A stretch of 26,947 nt of DNA from CAYGVX01 sp964395545 (lineage in GTDB: Archaea > Thermoproteota > Bathyarchaeia > Bathyarchaeales > SOJC01): NCBI GenBank assembly GCA_964395545.1, contig CAYNAW010000018.1, forward strand, positions 1 to 26,947, written 5' to 3'. The notes under the pieces were generated by a model. It was not told the origin of the DNA, ran no database searches, and was given only the letters and a program-made list of their open reading frames with translations. This document shows positions 1-7,391 of this stretch, piece by piece. How positions within the stretch are numbered: the first letter of the stretch is position 1; each line of letters begins with the position of its first letter. The translations under genes were made by a program, and so were the position numbers.

Positions 1-48
1 ACTGCTCACTTCATACTTGAAGTCGCTCTTGACTTCTGACGCTGGCAC
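1..48 (-). CDS. hdrC: probable HdrC, N-terminal fragment (cut by window edge)
   Basis: A GTG at 48-46 (minus strand) opens a frame that stays open to the left edge, 16 codons, reading roughly VPASEVKSDFKYEVSS with the GTG initiating as Met. A purine-rich GAGGAAAGAAGG lies just upstream as a ribosome binding site. The DFKYEV stretch resembles the residues that precede the first CxxCxxC cluster in HdrC proteins, and an hdrC after hdrA-mvhD is the expected order. It begins 32 bases after the mvhD stop. The cysteine motifs themselves lie outside the window, so the identity is an inference from a short segment plus context. Confidence 0.45.
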   Translation of the reverse strand, partial: MPASEVKSDFKYEVSS

Positions 49-80
49 CCTTCTTTCCTCGAGGGCAACTGATGCCTCGG

Positions 81-518
81 TCAGCTTGTCTTGCCTCCGT
101 CTTTAAGGGGATTCGGGCCGAGTTTCTTTATCTGCTGAACCATGTCCCGTACTACCGACGCGAACTTGTCTCCTTCGCTGGCCGAAATCCACTCCAGTCG
201 TAGTCGCTCCGGTTCTAGTCCCAAGTCTTGTAGAAGCATCTTGAGAAGGGCGATTCTCCTGGAAGCTTTGAAGTTCCCAGTAAGGTAGTGGCAGTCTGAA
301 GGCAGGTGACAGCCAGCCACGAGCACTCCGTCTGCTCCATCCCTGAAGGCTTCCAGGATGAAGACAGGGTCTACTCGTCCACTGCACATAACGCGAATTA
401 TGCGGATGTTCGGGGGGTATTGAATTCTGCTTACACCCGCGAGGTCTGCTCCAGCGTAGGCGCACCAGTTGCAGAGGAACCCGATAATCTTCGGCTCAAA
501 GTCTTCTCTTCCAGTCAT
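81..518 (-). CDS. mvhD: MvhD-type [2Fe-2S] electron-transfer subunit
   Basis: A 145-residue protein of the MvhD/FlpD family, which passes electrons from a donor enzyme (hydrogenase, formate dehydrogenase or an NAD(P)H oxidoreductase) to the flavin of HdrA. The family cysteines are all visible: CNWC (C16, C19), VMCSGRVD (C45) and GCHLPSDCHY (C70, C76), together with AGADLAG and the conserved RLRLEWISASEG near residue 106. Length is normal for a stand-alone MvhD. Its ATG overlaps the stop codon of the upstream hdrA by four bases (ATGA), so the two are almost certainly translationally coupled. No hydrogenase subunits accompany it in this operon, so its electron donor is more likely the GltD-like flavoprotein encoded upstream; that last point is inference. 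Confidence 0.93.
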   Translation of the reverse strand: MTGREDFEPKIIGFLCNWCAYAGADLAGVSRIQYPPNIRIIRVMCSGRVDPVFILEAFRDGADGVLVAGCHLPSDCHYLTGNFKASRRIALLKMLLQDLGLEPERLRLEWISASEGDKFASVVRDMVQQIKKLGPNPLKDGGKTS

Positions 519-3500
519 GCTTTCACTTCCTCCGTTAAAGCGGCTCTAACTTGTGCTAGTATCTCATCAGTAGTAAAGTGACCGAGAGATATGGCTTTCG
601 TAGGACAAGCCGTGCCACATACTCCGCAGCCCTTGCAGAGGGCTTCAATCACGTGGGCAGCTACCTTTCCGTCCTCCTTTTCCTTCAGCTCCATGGCGCT
701 GTAGGGACAGAGGTGTTCGCAGATTCTGCAGCCGCTACATAGGTCTTCGTCCACGTTGGCCACTATGCCCTCCATCTCCAATTGCTTCTTGGACAGAATG
801 GTTGCGGCACGGGCTGCGGCTGCACATGCTTGTGTGATGCTCTCGTCGATGAATTTGGGCGAGTGTGCCATTCCGCAGAGGAACACGCCGTCGGTCTGAA
901 AGTCAACGGGTCTAAGCTTCATATGGGCTTCTAGGAAAAAGCCATCCTTGGTCAGTGGCACTTTGAGCATTTCGGCGATGCGCTTGTTATCCGAGTTAGG
1001 AATCGTTGCGGCGCTGAGGGCCACAATATCAGGCTCAACTTCAAGTTCACACCTTATAATGGGCTCCCAGAAGACAACTTTCAGTTTGCCACTTTCTATT
1101 GTCACCTTCGGTTTTCTGTCATCGGTGTAGTTCACGAATATTACTCCCCTAGCTGCTGCCTCGCGGTATTGGTCTTCCTTCAGGCCGTACGTTCTTATGT
1201 CCTTGTATAGAACGTAGACGTCGGTTCTGGGACTCGTCTCCTTTATCTTAAGGGCGTTCTTTATGGCCTGTCCACAGCAGATGCGTGCGCAGTTGGGATT
1301 CTTCTCGGTTCGGGCGCCTACGCATTGTATCATGACCACGGCATTGGCTTTAAAGCCGCCCTTCGCCAGATGCTCTTCCAACTCGTGCTGAGTCACGACG
1401 TGTGGGGAGTCGCCGTACAAGTATTCTGTTGGTTTGTATTCAGTCGCTCCAGTGGCGACTATGACAACGCCGTTCTCAACTTCCCTTTCCTTGCCGCCCT
1501 GTTTGATTCTTGATTTGAAGTTGCCGACAAAGCCACGGACATCGGTCACTTCAGCATCCAAATAGATGTGTACCATGCTGTTTTCAGTCACTTCTTTCGT
1601 CAGTTTTTGCAGGAATTCATGCGGGTCTTCGCCTTCAAGCGTGTAGTAGATGTTGCGCAGGTGACCACCTAACTCTTTTTCACGTTCCACGAGATGGACT
1701 TCGAAGCCTTGTTTGGCGAGTTCAAGGGCGGCAGTCATGCCGGAGACTCCGCCGCCGATGACTAAGCCGACGGGCGTTACGCCTATCACGGGCTTCTCTA
1801 AGGGTTTGAACAGACGAGTCTTGGCTACGACTGACCGGAGGAGTTCCTTCGCTTTTTCGGTGGCTTCTTCTGGCTGGTGCATGTGGACCCAGCTGCATTG
1901 ATCCCGTATGTTCACCATCTCGAATAGGTAGGGGTTCAAGCCGGATTCTCGCACGGTCTCTCTGAAAAGGGGCTCGTGTGTCCTCGGTGTGCATGACGCA
2001 ACGATTACTCGGTTGAGGTTATGCTGCTTGATTTTGTCTCGTATTATTCCCTGCGTGTCTTGGGAGCACGTGTAGAGATTTGCCTCTGCGTAAACCACGT
2101 CGGACAGCTTCTTGGCGTATTCCACGACTTCTGGAACATTGACCACGCCGCCTATGTTTATTCCACAGTGGCAGACAAATACGCCTATTCGGGGCTCTTC
2201 TCGACTCACGTCTCTTTCAGGTGGGTACTCTTTCTCAGCGATTTCCTTGCCTCTTTCGGAGGCGATAATGCTCATAGCTTTGGCGGCTGCACCGCTGGCT
2301 TGAGCGACGCTTTCAGGGATATCTTTGGGGGATGCGAAGGCGCCGCAGACGAAGATGCCTGATTTGGTGGTGTTCACTGGTGAGAAAACGTTTGTCTGGC
2401 AGAACTTGTATTGGTTAAGCTTTATGCCCAGCACTTCAGCCAGTTTTTCTGCACTCTTCGGCGGCTCCATGCCGATGGACAGGACGACCATGTCGAACCC
2501 TTCAGCCTTCGGCTCCTCCGCCTCCACGTAATGTAAAGTGAGGTGGTTTGTGATCGGGTTCTCGGTGACGCTTGCAACCCTCGATCTCACGAACCGTATG
2601 CCGTACTCTTCTTGGGCTCGGTTGTAGTAAGCATCGAACTCTTTCCCGTAGGCACGTATATCCATATAGAATATGGTGCAATCGAGTTGGGTGGGCACGT
2701 GTTCCTTGGCGATTATCGCCTCTTTGATGCCGTACATGCAACAGGCAGCAGAGCAGTAATTGTTGCCCAACTGGGCGTCCCGGGAGCCGACACATTGGAT
2801 GAAGGCAACTTTCTTCGGGATGTCGCCGTCTGACGGTCGCAGCACCAGCCCGCCGTAAGGTCCAGAAGCGCTCAAGATGCGTTCGAGCTCGATGCTCGTG
2901 ACGACGTTTGGAAACCGTCCATAACCGTATTCGCTCTTGCGCGTCGCGTCGAAGGGTTCGAAGCCGGGTGCAAGGATTATCGAGCCCACTTTTAACGCTG
3001 CTTCGCTGTCCTCTTGGTCGTAGACTATGGCCTCTGCCTTACAGATTTCTTGGCATGTCCCGCAGCCGATGCATTTTTCGCGGTCTATTATGAACTTGAG
3101 GGGGACTGCTTGAGGGTACTCGACGTAGATGGCGCTCCTTCGGCTTAGTCCCTCGTTGAACGTATCCACGGCTTCCACCGGGCATTTTTGGGCACACAGC
3201 CCGCAGCCGTTGCATTTCTCCTCGTTTATGTAGCGGCTCCGCTTTCGGAGTCTTACCTCAAAGTTTCCAGCATGCCCAGTTAGGCCCGTGATCTCACCGT
3301 TGGTGATGAGGGTGATGTTGGGATGTCTGCCAGTCGCGACCAGCTTAGGGGCGAGGATGCACATCGAGCAGTCGTTTGTCGGGAAAGTCTTGTCGAGTTG
3401 TGCCATAACGCCTCCTATGCTCGGTGACTGATCGAGGAGGTAGACTTTGAAGCCCGAGTCTGCGAGGTCGAGGGCTGCTTGAATCCCGCCCACTCCTCCA

Positions 3501-3538
3501 CCGACCACTAAGACGGCGCCGACCTGCTCCTCAGCCAT
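515..3538 (-). CDS. hdrA: double-module HdrA-like flavin/iron-sulfur protein
   Basis: Soluble HdrA-family electron-transfer hub, 1007 residues from the chosen ATG at 3538, which follows the upstream TGA after one base; the longer frame would run into the previous gene. Canonical HdrA is about 650 residues. Residues 1-440 form one HdrA FAD module: GGGVGG at 13-18, NDCSMC at 55-60, inserted ferredoxin clusters C109/112/115/119 and C156/159/162/166, FIQCVGSRD near 246 and CSAACC at 262-267. Residues 450-1007 form a second copy starting with the normal HdrA N-terminal domain (VFVCHCGINIGG near 453, LYTCS, VASCTPR, RDQCSWVH). It continues with a second FAD motif GGGVSG at 595-600, no inserted ferredoxin, and C-terminal clusters C934/937/940/944 and C968/971/974/978. 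Flanked by two MvhD genes, it may carry two flavins and so could bifurcate or confurcate electrons; the function is inferred from family and context. Confidence 0.9.
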   Translation of the reverse strand: MAEEQVGAVLVVGGGVGGIQAALDLADSGFKVYLLDQSPSIGGVMAQLDKTFPTNDCSMCILAPKLVATGRHPNITLITNGEITGLTGHAGNFEVRLRKRSRYINEEKCNGCGLCAQKCPVEAVDTFNEGLSRRSAIYVEYPQAVPLKFIIDREKCIGCGTCQEICKAEAIVYDQEDSEAALKVGSIILAPGFEPFDATRKSEYGYGRFPNVVTSIELERILSASGPYGGLVLRPSDGDIPKKVAFIQCVGSRDAQLGNNYCSAACCMYGIKEAIIAKEHVPTQLDCTIFYMDIRAYGKEFDAYYNRAQEEYGIRFVRSRVASVTENPITNHLTLHYVEAEEPKAEGFDMVVLSIGMEPPKSAEKLAEVLGIKLNQYKFCQTNVFSPVNTTKSGIFVCGAFASPKDIPESVAQASGAAAKAMSIIASERGKEIAEKEYPPERDVSREEPRIGVFVCHCGINIGGVVNVPEVVEYAKKLSDVVYAEANLYTCSQDTQGIIRDKIKQHNLNRVIVASCTPRTHEPLFRETVRESGLNPYLFEMVNIRDQCSWVHMHQPEEATEKAKELLRSVVAKTRLFKPLEKPVIGVTPVGLVIGGGVSGMTAALELAKQGFEVHLVEREKELGGHLRNIYYTLEGEDPHEFLQKLTKEVTENSMVHIYLDAEVTDVRGFVGNFKSRIKQGGKEREVENGVVIVATGATEYKPTEYLYGDSPHVVTQHELEEHLAKGGFKANAVVMIQCVGARTEKNPNCARICCGQAIKNALKIKETSPRTDVYVLYKDIRTYGLKEDQYREAAARGVIFVNYTDDRKPKVTIESGKLKVVFWEPIIRCELEVEPDIVALSAATIPNSDNKRIAEMLKVPLTKDGFFLEAHMKLRPVDFQTDGVFLCGMAHSPKFIDESITQACAAAARAATILSKKQLEMEGIVANVDEDLCSGCRICEHLCPYSAMELKEKEDGKVAAHVIEALCKGCGVCGTACPTKAISLGHFTTDEILAQVRAALTEEVKA

Positions 3539-3539
3539 C

Positions 3540-4313
3540 TCATTGCACTTCCAACGCCTTGTAGAGGGGTGTATTTTCTTCAGCATGATCGAGGGCTATC
3601 ATGCCCTTCCTCCGCATATCAACGATGTGACAGAGAACGTACGCTGGTTTCTCGTTGACGGCGACTGCGAGTTCTTTCACTGACAGGGGGTTCTGCTTTG
3701 TAAGAACGTGGATTTTGTGTCGAATATACTCTTCTTTGACTATCTCGTCAAGCAACTTCTCGTACTCTCCTTGAGGAATCGCTTCGCCGTAGACGTTCCT
3801 AGCCTCTGTCAGCTCCTCTTCTCTTCCAGTTAGGACGCGTAGGCGAAAATCTGCGGCCGCTTCTTTAGCCGCGAGAATGTTAAGCAGTGCTTGTTTGTTC
3901 TGTTTTCTCCCAGCCAGAGGAGATGGCCCCATGGTCATTATCTGGTTTCGGAAGTCGTCGACGATCTTGGCAAAGGGCTGGATTTCGGATGCGTAAATCC
4001 AGTCCAGTCTTAAGCGTTCTGGTTCGACGTCAGCTAGTGAGAGAAGTTTCTTCAGCATTGCCACCTTGTTCTCGGCTTGCAGGTGTCCTTCGATGTAGTG
4101 ACAGTCTGGTGAGGGACAGCCTATTATCAGGACTCCGTCGGCGCCTCTGGCAAAGGTTTCAAGCACTACCACAGGGTCGAGTCGTCCCGCACACATTACT
4201 CTCACAATGTGCATCTTCGGGCTGCCCTTAAGCCCGCTGGAACGTTCGGTCTCCATTCCGAGGGGTAGGCTCCAGTTGCAGACGAAACCGATGATTTGGG
4301 GTTTGAACATCAT
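3540..4313 (-). CDS. MvhD variant with C-terminal winged-helix-like extension
   Basis: Residues 4-140 are clearly MvhD-like: RVMCAGRLDP (C41), GCPSPDCHY (C66, C71) and RLRLDWIYASE at 101-111. Two departures stand out. The usual CNWC motif reads CNWS (C12, S15), and the following YAGADLAG segment is replaced by unrelated sequence, so one expected cluster cysteine is missing. After residue 145 there is a 110-residue extension, rich in Glu and Lys, that ends in a segment (about 195-245, with SVKELAVAVN and VDMRRKGMIAL) resembling a small winged-helix fold. Start: the first ATG overlaps the upstream stop (ATGATG); the second ATG at 4310 is equally possible. It lies between the GltD-like gene and hdrA, so it probably docks the NAD(P)H flavoprotein onto HdrA. 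The role of the extension is unknown. Confidence 0.85.
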   Translation of the reverse strand: MMFKPQIIGFVCNWSLPLGMETERSSGLKGSPKMHIVRVMCAGRLDPVVVLETFARGADGVLIIGCPSPDCHYIEGHLQAENKVAMLKKLLSLADVEPERLRLDWIYASEIQPFAKIVDDFRNQIMTMGPSPLAGRKQNKQALLNILAAKEAAADFRLRVLTGREEELTEARNVYGEAIPQGEYEKLLDEIVKEEYIRHKIHVLTKQNPLSVKELAVAVNEKPAYVLCHIVDMRRKGMIALDHAEENTPLYKALEVQ

Positions 4314-6043
4314 GCAGCCTTCCTCCCCAGAGCCTTCGCAACCTCTGTGATAATCTGCGCGTCCGTGAACTGTTTCATGCTGATGGCTTTTTCGGGACAG
4401 CTAGAGCAGCAGATTCCGCAGCCCTTGCAGAGATCTTCGTCGACCTTGGCGATGCCCCTTTCGTCCTTCTTTATGGCGCTGAAGGGGCAGACTATTGCAC
4501 ACACGTTGCAGCCCACGCATAAAGCCTCGTCGACCACCGCCTTGTCTGCGTCACACAGACCCTCGTTTCCGAGACATTCTGTGCATGGTCCGCATGCGAG
4601 GCATCTTCGTGCCTCCAAGACAGCGTTCTCCTTGGTTTTTGTCATGACTCGGTCGGCTTCTTCAAAGCTCACTGCCCACCGACCAGAGTCCACGTGGGGA
4701 CTCTCGTATCTTCTATGTTTCTTGCCCACCGTCTTCCAGTCTTTGACCCATGTTGTCTCTTCGATGTCTCTTTCTCTGCCTGCCTGCATATCCTTGCCGC
4801 TGAGGTAAAGGTCAATCGAAACAGCCGCCCGCCTGCCCGCCCCCACTGCCTCGATTACACTAGCAGGTCCTGTGACGATGTCGCCTCCTGCGAAAACGCC
4901 TGTCGTCCTAGTCTCCAACGTTAATGGGTCGGCTGAGACCCCGTTTGCACGCTCGTTCAGGAGGGCAGAAGATAAGCCGACGGTTTCGGCTACTTGTCCG
5001 ATGGCTGGGATAACCGTGTCAACTTCATAGATGTGCTCGGAGCCTGGGACTTGGACGGGGCGTCTTCTGCCGCTCAGGTCTGGCTCTCCAAGTTCCATCC
5101 TGAAACACTCGACTGCCTTGACCTTGTTTCCATCGCCGATGATTCTCTTTGGGGTTACGAGGAACTGGAATCTGACGCCTTCTTTTTCTGCAGCCTCAAT
5201 CTCATAAGGAAGTGCAGGCATTTCTTTCCTGGAGCGGCGGTAGAATATAGTGACTTCTTTTGCCCCGAGCTTCAGTGAGGTGCGAGCGGCGTCTATGGCG
5301 CTGTTGCCACCTCCGACGACTGCTACTCTCTCCCCCACTTTGAAAGTCTTACCCAATGCTAGGTCTCTCAGGAACTCGACGGCTGGAAAGACGCCGTCTA
5401 ATTCTTCTCCGGGCACTCCCAGTTTTTGGCTTAGTTGGGCGCCTAAGGAGATGAACACGGCTTTGTAGCCCTGGTTTTTCAGGGTGTCTAGTCTGATATC
5501 TTTGCCGAATTCCACTCCTGTTTTGATTTCGACGCCCAGGTCTTCGATGTAAGCAATCTCGTTGGCTACAACGTATTTTTGCAGTCTGTAGTCGGGGATG
5601 CAATATCTCATCATGCCGCCGGGTTCGGGCATGCGTTCAAAGACTGTAACAGGGTAGCCGAGTTTGGCGAGTTCGTAGGCCGCGCTGAGCCCTGCTGGTC
5701 CAGCGCCTATCACCGCAACTTTTTCCTTGTGTTTTTTGGGTATAGGCTTCGGCTTGACTCTTCCTTGTTCTCGCTCGATGTCTGCAGCAAGGCGCTTTAG
5801 GTGGCGGATGCCCACGGGTTCATCTATTTCTTTGCGTATGCAGGCGTCTTGGCATGGACCGAAGCAGATTCTGCCGCAAATCGCTGGGAAAGGCATGCTT
5901 TTTCGTATTAATTCGACCGATTCTTCGAACTTTCCTTGTTGGATGAGGGCAATGTATCCTTGGACGTTGATGTCTGCGGGACAGGCAACGCGGCACGGTG
6001 GCAGCTTGCGTTTCTGTGTATTCCTAAGAATGTTTTCAGCCAT
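4310..6043 (-). CDS. GltD/NfnB-like NAD(P)H flavoprotein with ferredoxin clusters
   Basis: A 577-residue relative of glutamate synthase small subunit (GltD) and NfnB. The N-terminal cysteine domain carries C17, C21, C56, C60, C64 and C68. The FAD site is GAGPAG at 113-118, the NAD(P)H site GGGNSA at 244-249, and the second FAD contact AGGDIVTGP near 385. Residues 481-497 contain a CxxCxxCxxC run, followed by two ferredoxin-type clusters (C509/512/515/519 and C539/542/545/549). GltB is absent, so it is not a glutamate synthase; it likely moves electrons between NAD(P)H and the MvhD/HdrA proteins encoded directly downstream, whose first gene overlaps its stop. A GGAGGT ribosome binding site sits 8 bases ahead of the ATG. 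The direction of flow and the choice of NADH or NADPH cannot be read from the sequence. Confidence 0.88.
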   Translation of the reverse strand: MAENILRNTQKRKLPPCRVACPADINVQGYIALIQQGKFEESVELIRKSMPFPAICGRICFGPCQDACIRKEIDEPVGIRHLKRLAADIEREQGRVKPKPIPKKHKEKVAVIGAGPAGLSAAYELAKLGYPVTVFERMPEPGGMMRYCIPDYRLQKYVVANEIAYIEDLGVEIKTGVEFGKDIRLDTLKNQGYKAVFISLGAQLSQKLGVPGEELDGVFPAVEFLRDLALGKTFKVGERVAVVGGGNSAIDAARTSLKLGAKEVTIFYRRSRKEMPALPYEIEAAEKEGVRFQFLVTPKRIIGDGNKVKAVECFRMELGEPDLSGRRRPVQVPGSEHIYEVDTVIPAIGQVAETVGLSSALLNERANGVSADPLTLETRTTGVFAGGDIVTGPASVIEAVGAGRRAAVSIDLYLSGKDMQAGRERDIEETTWVKDWKTVGKKHRRYESPHVDSGRWAVSFEEADRVMTKTKENAVLEARRCLACGPCTECLGNEGLCDADKAVVDEALCVGCNVCAIVCPFSAIKKDERGIAKVDEDLCKGCGICCSSCPEKAISMKQFTDAQIITEVAKALGRKAA

Positions 6044-6083
6044 CTTCTGAGACCTCCAGTTTGTTATATGGTCTATAGGAAGG

Positions 6084-6692
6084 TTAACTTGGTTTTAGAG
6101 GTTCTGCAATAGTCTTGTGTCGTTGTTTGACAGCCCATATTCTGTACTGCCTGGAGCCCATTAAATCTCTCAATTCTTCTTCTAACGTCACCACGTTGCT
6201 GGGCTTTATTTCTGCTATCCACCCTTCTCCGTACGGGTCTTCGTTCACTACAGTGGGCTTTCCTTTTGGGGCATCGTTTACTCTGGCGACTTTGCCGCTC
6301 ACTGGAGGGTAGAGCTCAAACTTGAACATCCACGTTTCGACGTGTCCGAAAGGTCTCTCTCGCGTTGCCTCGTAGCCGATTGACTCGACCTGTATGCTGG
6401 ATATTCCCTTCAGGCGTTGTTGGGCATAGTCGGATAAGCCTACTCGTATGTTTCCCTCAGGGGTCACCATTGCCCACATGTGACTACGGCTGCAGAGGAG
6501 TCTCTCTCTGATGACGGGGTATTCTATCTCTATCTCGACTTGCTTCTCCCGTTTCTGCCTCAGCTCGTTGAGGCGCATCTGAATGGCTTCCGAGACAAAC
6601 TCAGATAGACTACGATACCGTCCTGTATCCAGCGTCCTTTCTACAGCGTTCAGCAGTTCTTGTCTGACTCGGACGGTTTTCCATTTCGCCAT
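6084..6692 (-). CDS. RHH DNA-binding protein fused to lysine-less GcvH-like domain (copy 1)
   Basis: 202 residues. Residues 1-45 (KTVRVRQELLNAVERTL, then SLSEFVSEAIQMRLNEL) have the ribbon plus two helices of a ribbon-helix-helix DNA-binding domain. Residues 67-166 match glycine-cleavage H protein along their length: HMWAMVTPEG, VGLSDYAQQRL, LYPPVSGKVARVND, VNEDPYGEGW. In GcvH the swinging lipoate sits on the Lys of ESVKA; here the aligned segment is ETWMF, with Met122 in that place, so lipoylation is not expected. It follows a paralogue (28-base gap) and precedes the GltD-like gene (40-base gap), so it appears to belong to the Hdr operon. A role as redox- or metabolite-responsive regulator is an inference; I know of no named family for this fusion. 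Confidence 0.85.
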   Translation of the reverse strand: MAKWKTVRVRQELLNAVERTLDTGRYRSLSEFVSEAIQMRLNELRQKREKQVEIEIEYPVIRERLLCSRSHMWAMVTPEGNIRVGLSDYAQQRLKGISSIQVESIGYEATRERPFGHVETWMFKFELYPPVSGKVARVNDAPKGKPTVVNEDPYGEGWIAEIKPSNVVTLEEELRDLMGSRQYRIWAVKQRHKTIAEPLKPS

Positions 6693-6720
6693 GCTCTTCT
6701 CTCCAGACTTCTGCCAATTA

Positions 6721-7287
6721 CTAGGATTTCGAGAGTAGCTCTAGATACTTCTGCGCGCTCAGCATCTCTCGTATCCATTTCTCTGCGTCTACGGGTTGGA
6801 CTTTCACTATCCATGTAGACGGCTCCGCGTTCAATACAAACGCGTCTTCAAGTATTTTCTCGTTGACTGCGACTATTTCTCCGTCCAGTGGCGAGTGCAA
6901 GTCGTACGTGAACCACCAGGATTCTGCGACGCCGAAGGGCTCGTCTTTTGAGACTTTGTCCCCGACGTTGCTGGTTCGTATGTTGACTATCTCTTTGAGC
7001 TGCTTCTGGAAGTGTTCGGTCATCCCGACTTCTACTTGACCTTCAGGAGTGAGCTGTGCCCACATGTGGTTGGGTGTATAGTACGATTGGGGAGGAAGTT
7101 GCGGGGCTCTGGCTGCCCTGTCTCTTTCAAGGTATTCTGTTACTCTCTGTTTTGCTAGAGCTTGTAAACGTTGCTGGATAGCTTCGGAGACGAATTCTGA
7201 GAGGCCTTTATAGTCGCTCTTCGCTACCTCTTTCTTGACTTCGTCCACGAGTTCCTGTTTTACCCTTACTGCTTTCCACTTTACCAT
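6721..7287 (-). CDS. RHH DNA-binding protein fused to lysine-less GcvH-like domain (copy 2)
   Basis: 188 residues from the ATG at 7287, preferred over the upstream ATG at 7347 because GGAAGGT lies 8 bases before it, the N terminus (MVKWKAVRVKQEL) then aligns with copy 1 (MAKWKTVRVRQEL), and the longer start falls in the AT-rich promoter. The RHH domain covers residues 1-45. The GcvH-like domain covers about 70-165: HMWAQLTPEG, VGMTEHFQKQL, PFGVAESWWF, LHSPLDGEIVAVNE. The position of the lipoyl lysine is Trp125, so this copy also cannot be lipoylated by the normal route. First gene of the presumed minus-strand Hdr operon, divergent from the AbrB-PhoU gene. Both copies keep the fold-defining residues but not the catalytic lysine, which fits recruitment as a sensor or protein-binding module (inference). 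Confidence 0.85.
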   Translation of the reverse strand: MVKWKAVRVKQELVDEVKKEVAKSDYKGLSEFVSEAIQQRLQALAKQRVTEYLERDRAARAPQLPPQSYYTPNHMWAQLTPEGQVEVGMTEHFQKQLKEIVNIRTSNVGDKVSKDEPFGVAESWWFTYDLHSPLDGEIVAVNEKILEDAFVLNAEPSTWIVKVQPVDAEKWIREMLSAQKYLELLSKS

Positions 7288-7391
7288 ATATTCTACCTTC
7301 CCCGTAGTTTCTGGTCGTATATATGACTCGGTGAGGAATATATACATAATGCTTATATTGTTGCCCTATGTAAATACTATATATACATAGG
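7288..7391. promoter_or_regulatory. divergent promoter region between Hdr operon and AbrB-PhoU gene
   Basis: AT-rich 104-base spacer. For the minus-strand operon, a TATATATT box (complement of 7337-7344) would place the transcript start near 7315, with a leader of about 28 bases carrying the GGAAGGT site. For the plus-strand gene, CTTATATT at 7352-7359 would start transcription near 7381, giving a nearly leaderless message. TATATACATA occurs twice on the plus strand, at 7339-7348 and 7380-7389, 41 bases apart. Start sites are estimated from the archaeal TATA rule, not measured. Confidence 0.6.
7365..7391. promoter_or_regulatory. 27-base near-perfect palindrome, candidate operator
   Basis: CCTATGTAAATA, three bases CTA, then TATATACATAGG: two 12-base arms with a single mismatched pair. 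It abuts the ATG at 7392 and covers the predicted transcript start of the AbrB-PhoU gene, where a bound protein would block transcription. It also lies about 60 bases upstream of the predicted start of the Hdr operon. AbrB and RHH proteins both bind symmetric sites, and both kinds are encoded on either side, so autoregulation is plausible but unproven. Confidence 0.5.

Noticed and set aside
3539..3586. Upstream ATG of the double HdrA
   Set aside because: It would read through the end of the previous gene; ATG 3538 directly follows that stop and begins at the family N terminus.
4310..6043. Glutamate synthase small subunit
   Set aside because: No large subunit is present, extra ferredoxin clusters are fused at the C terminus and the gene sits in an Hdr operon.
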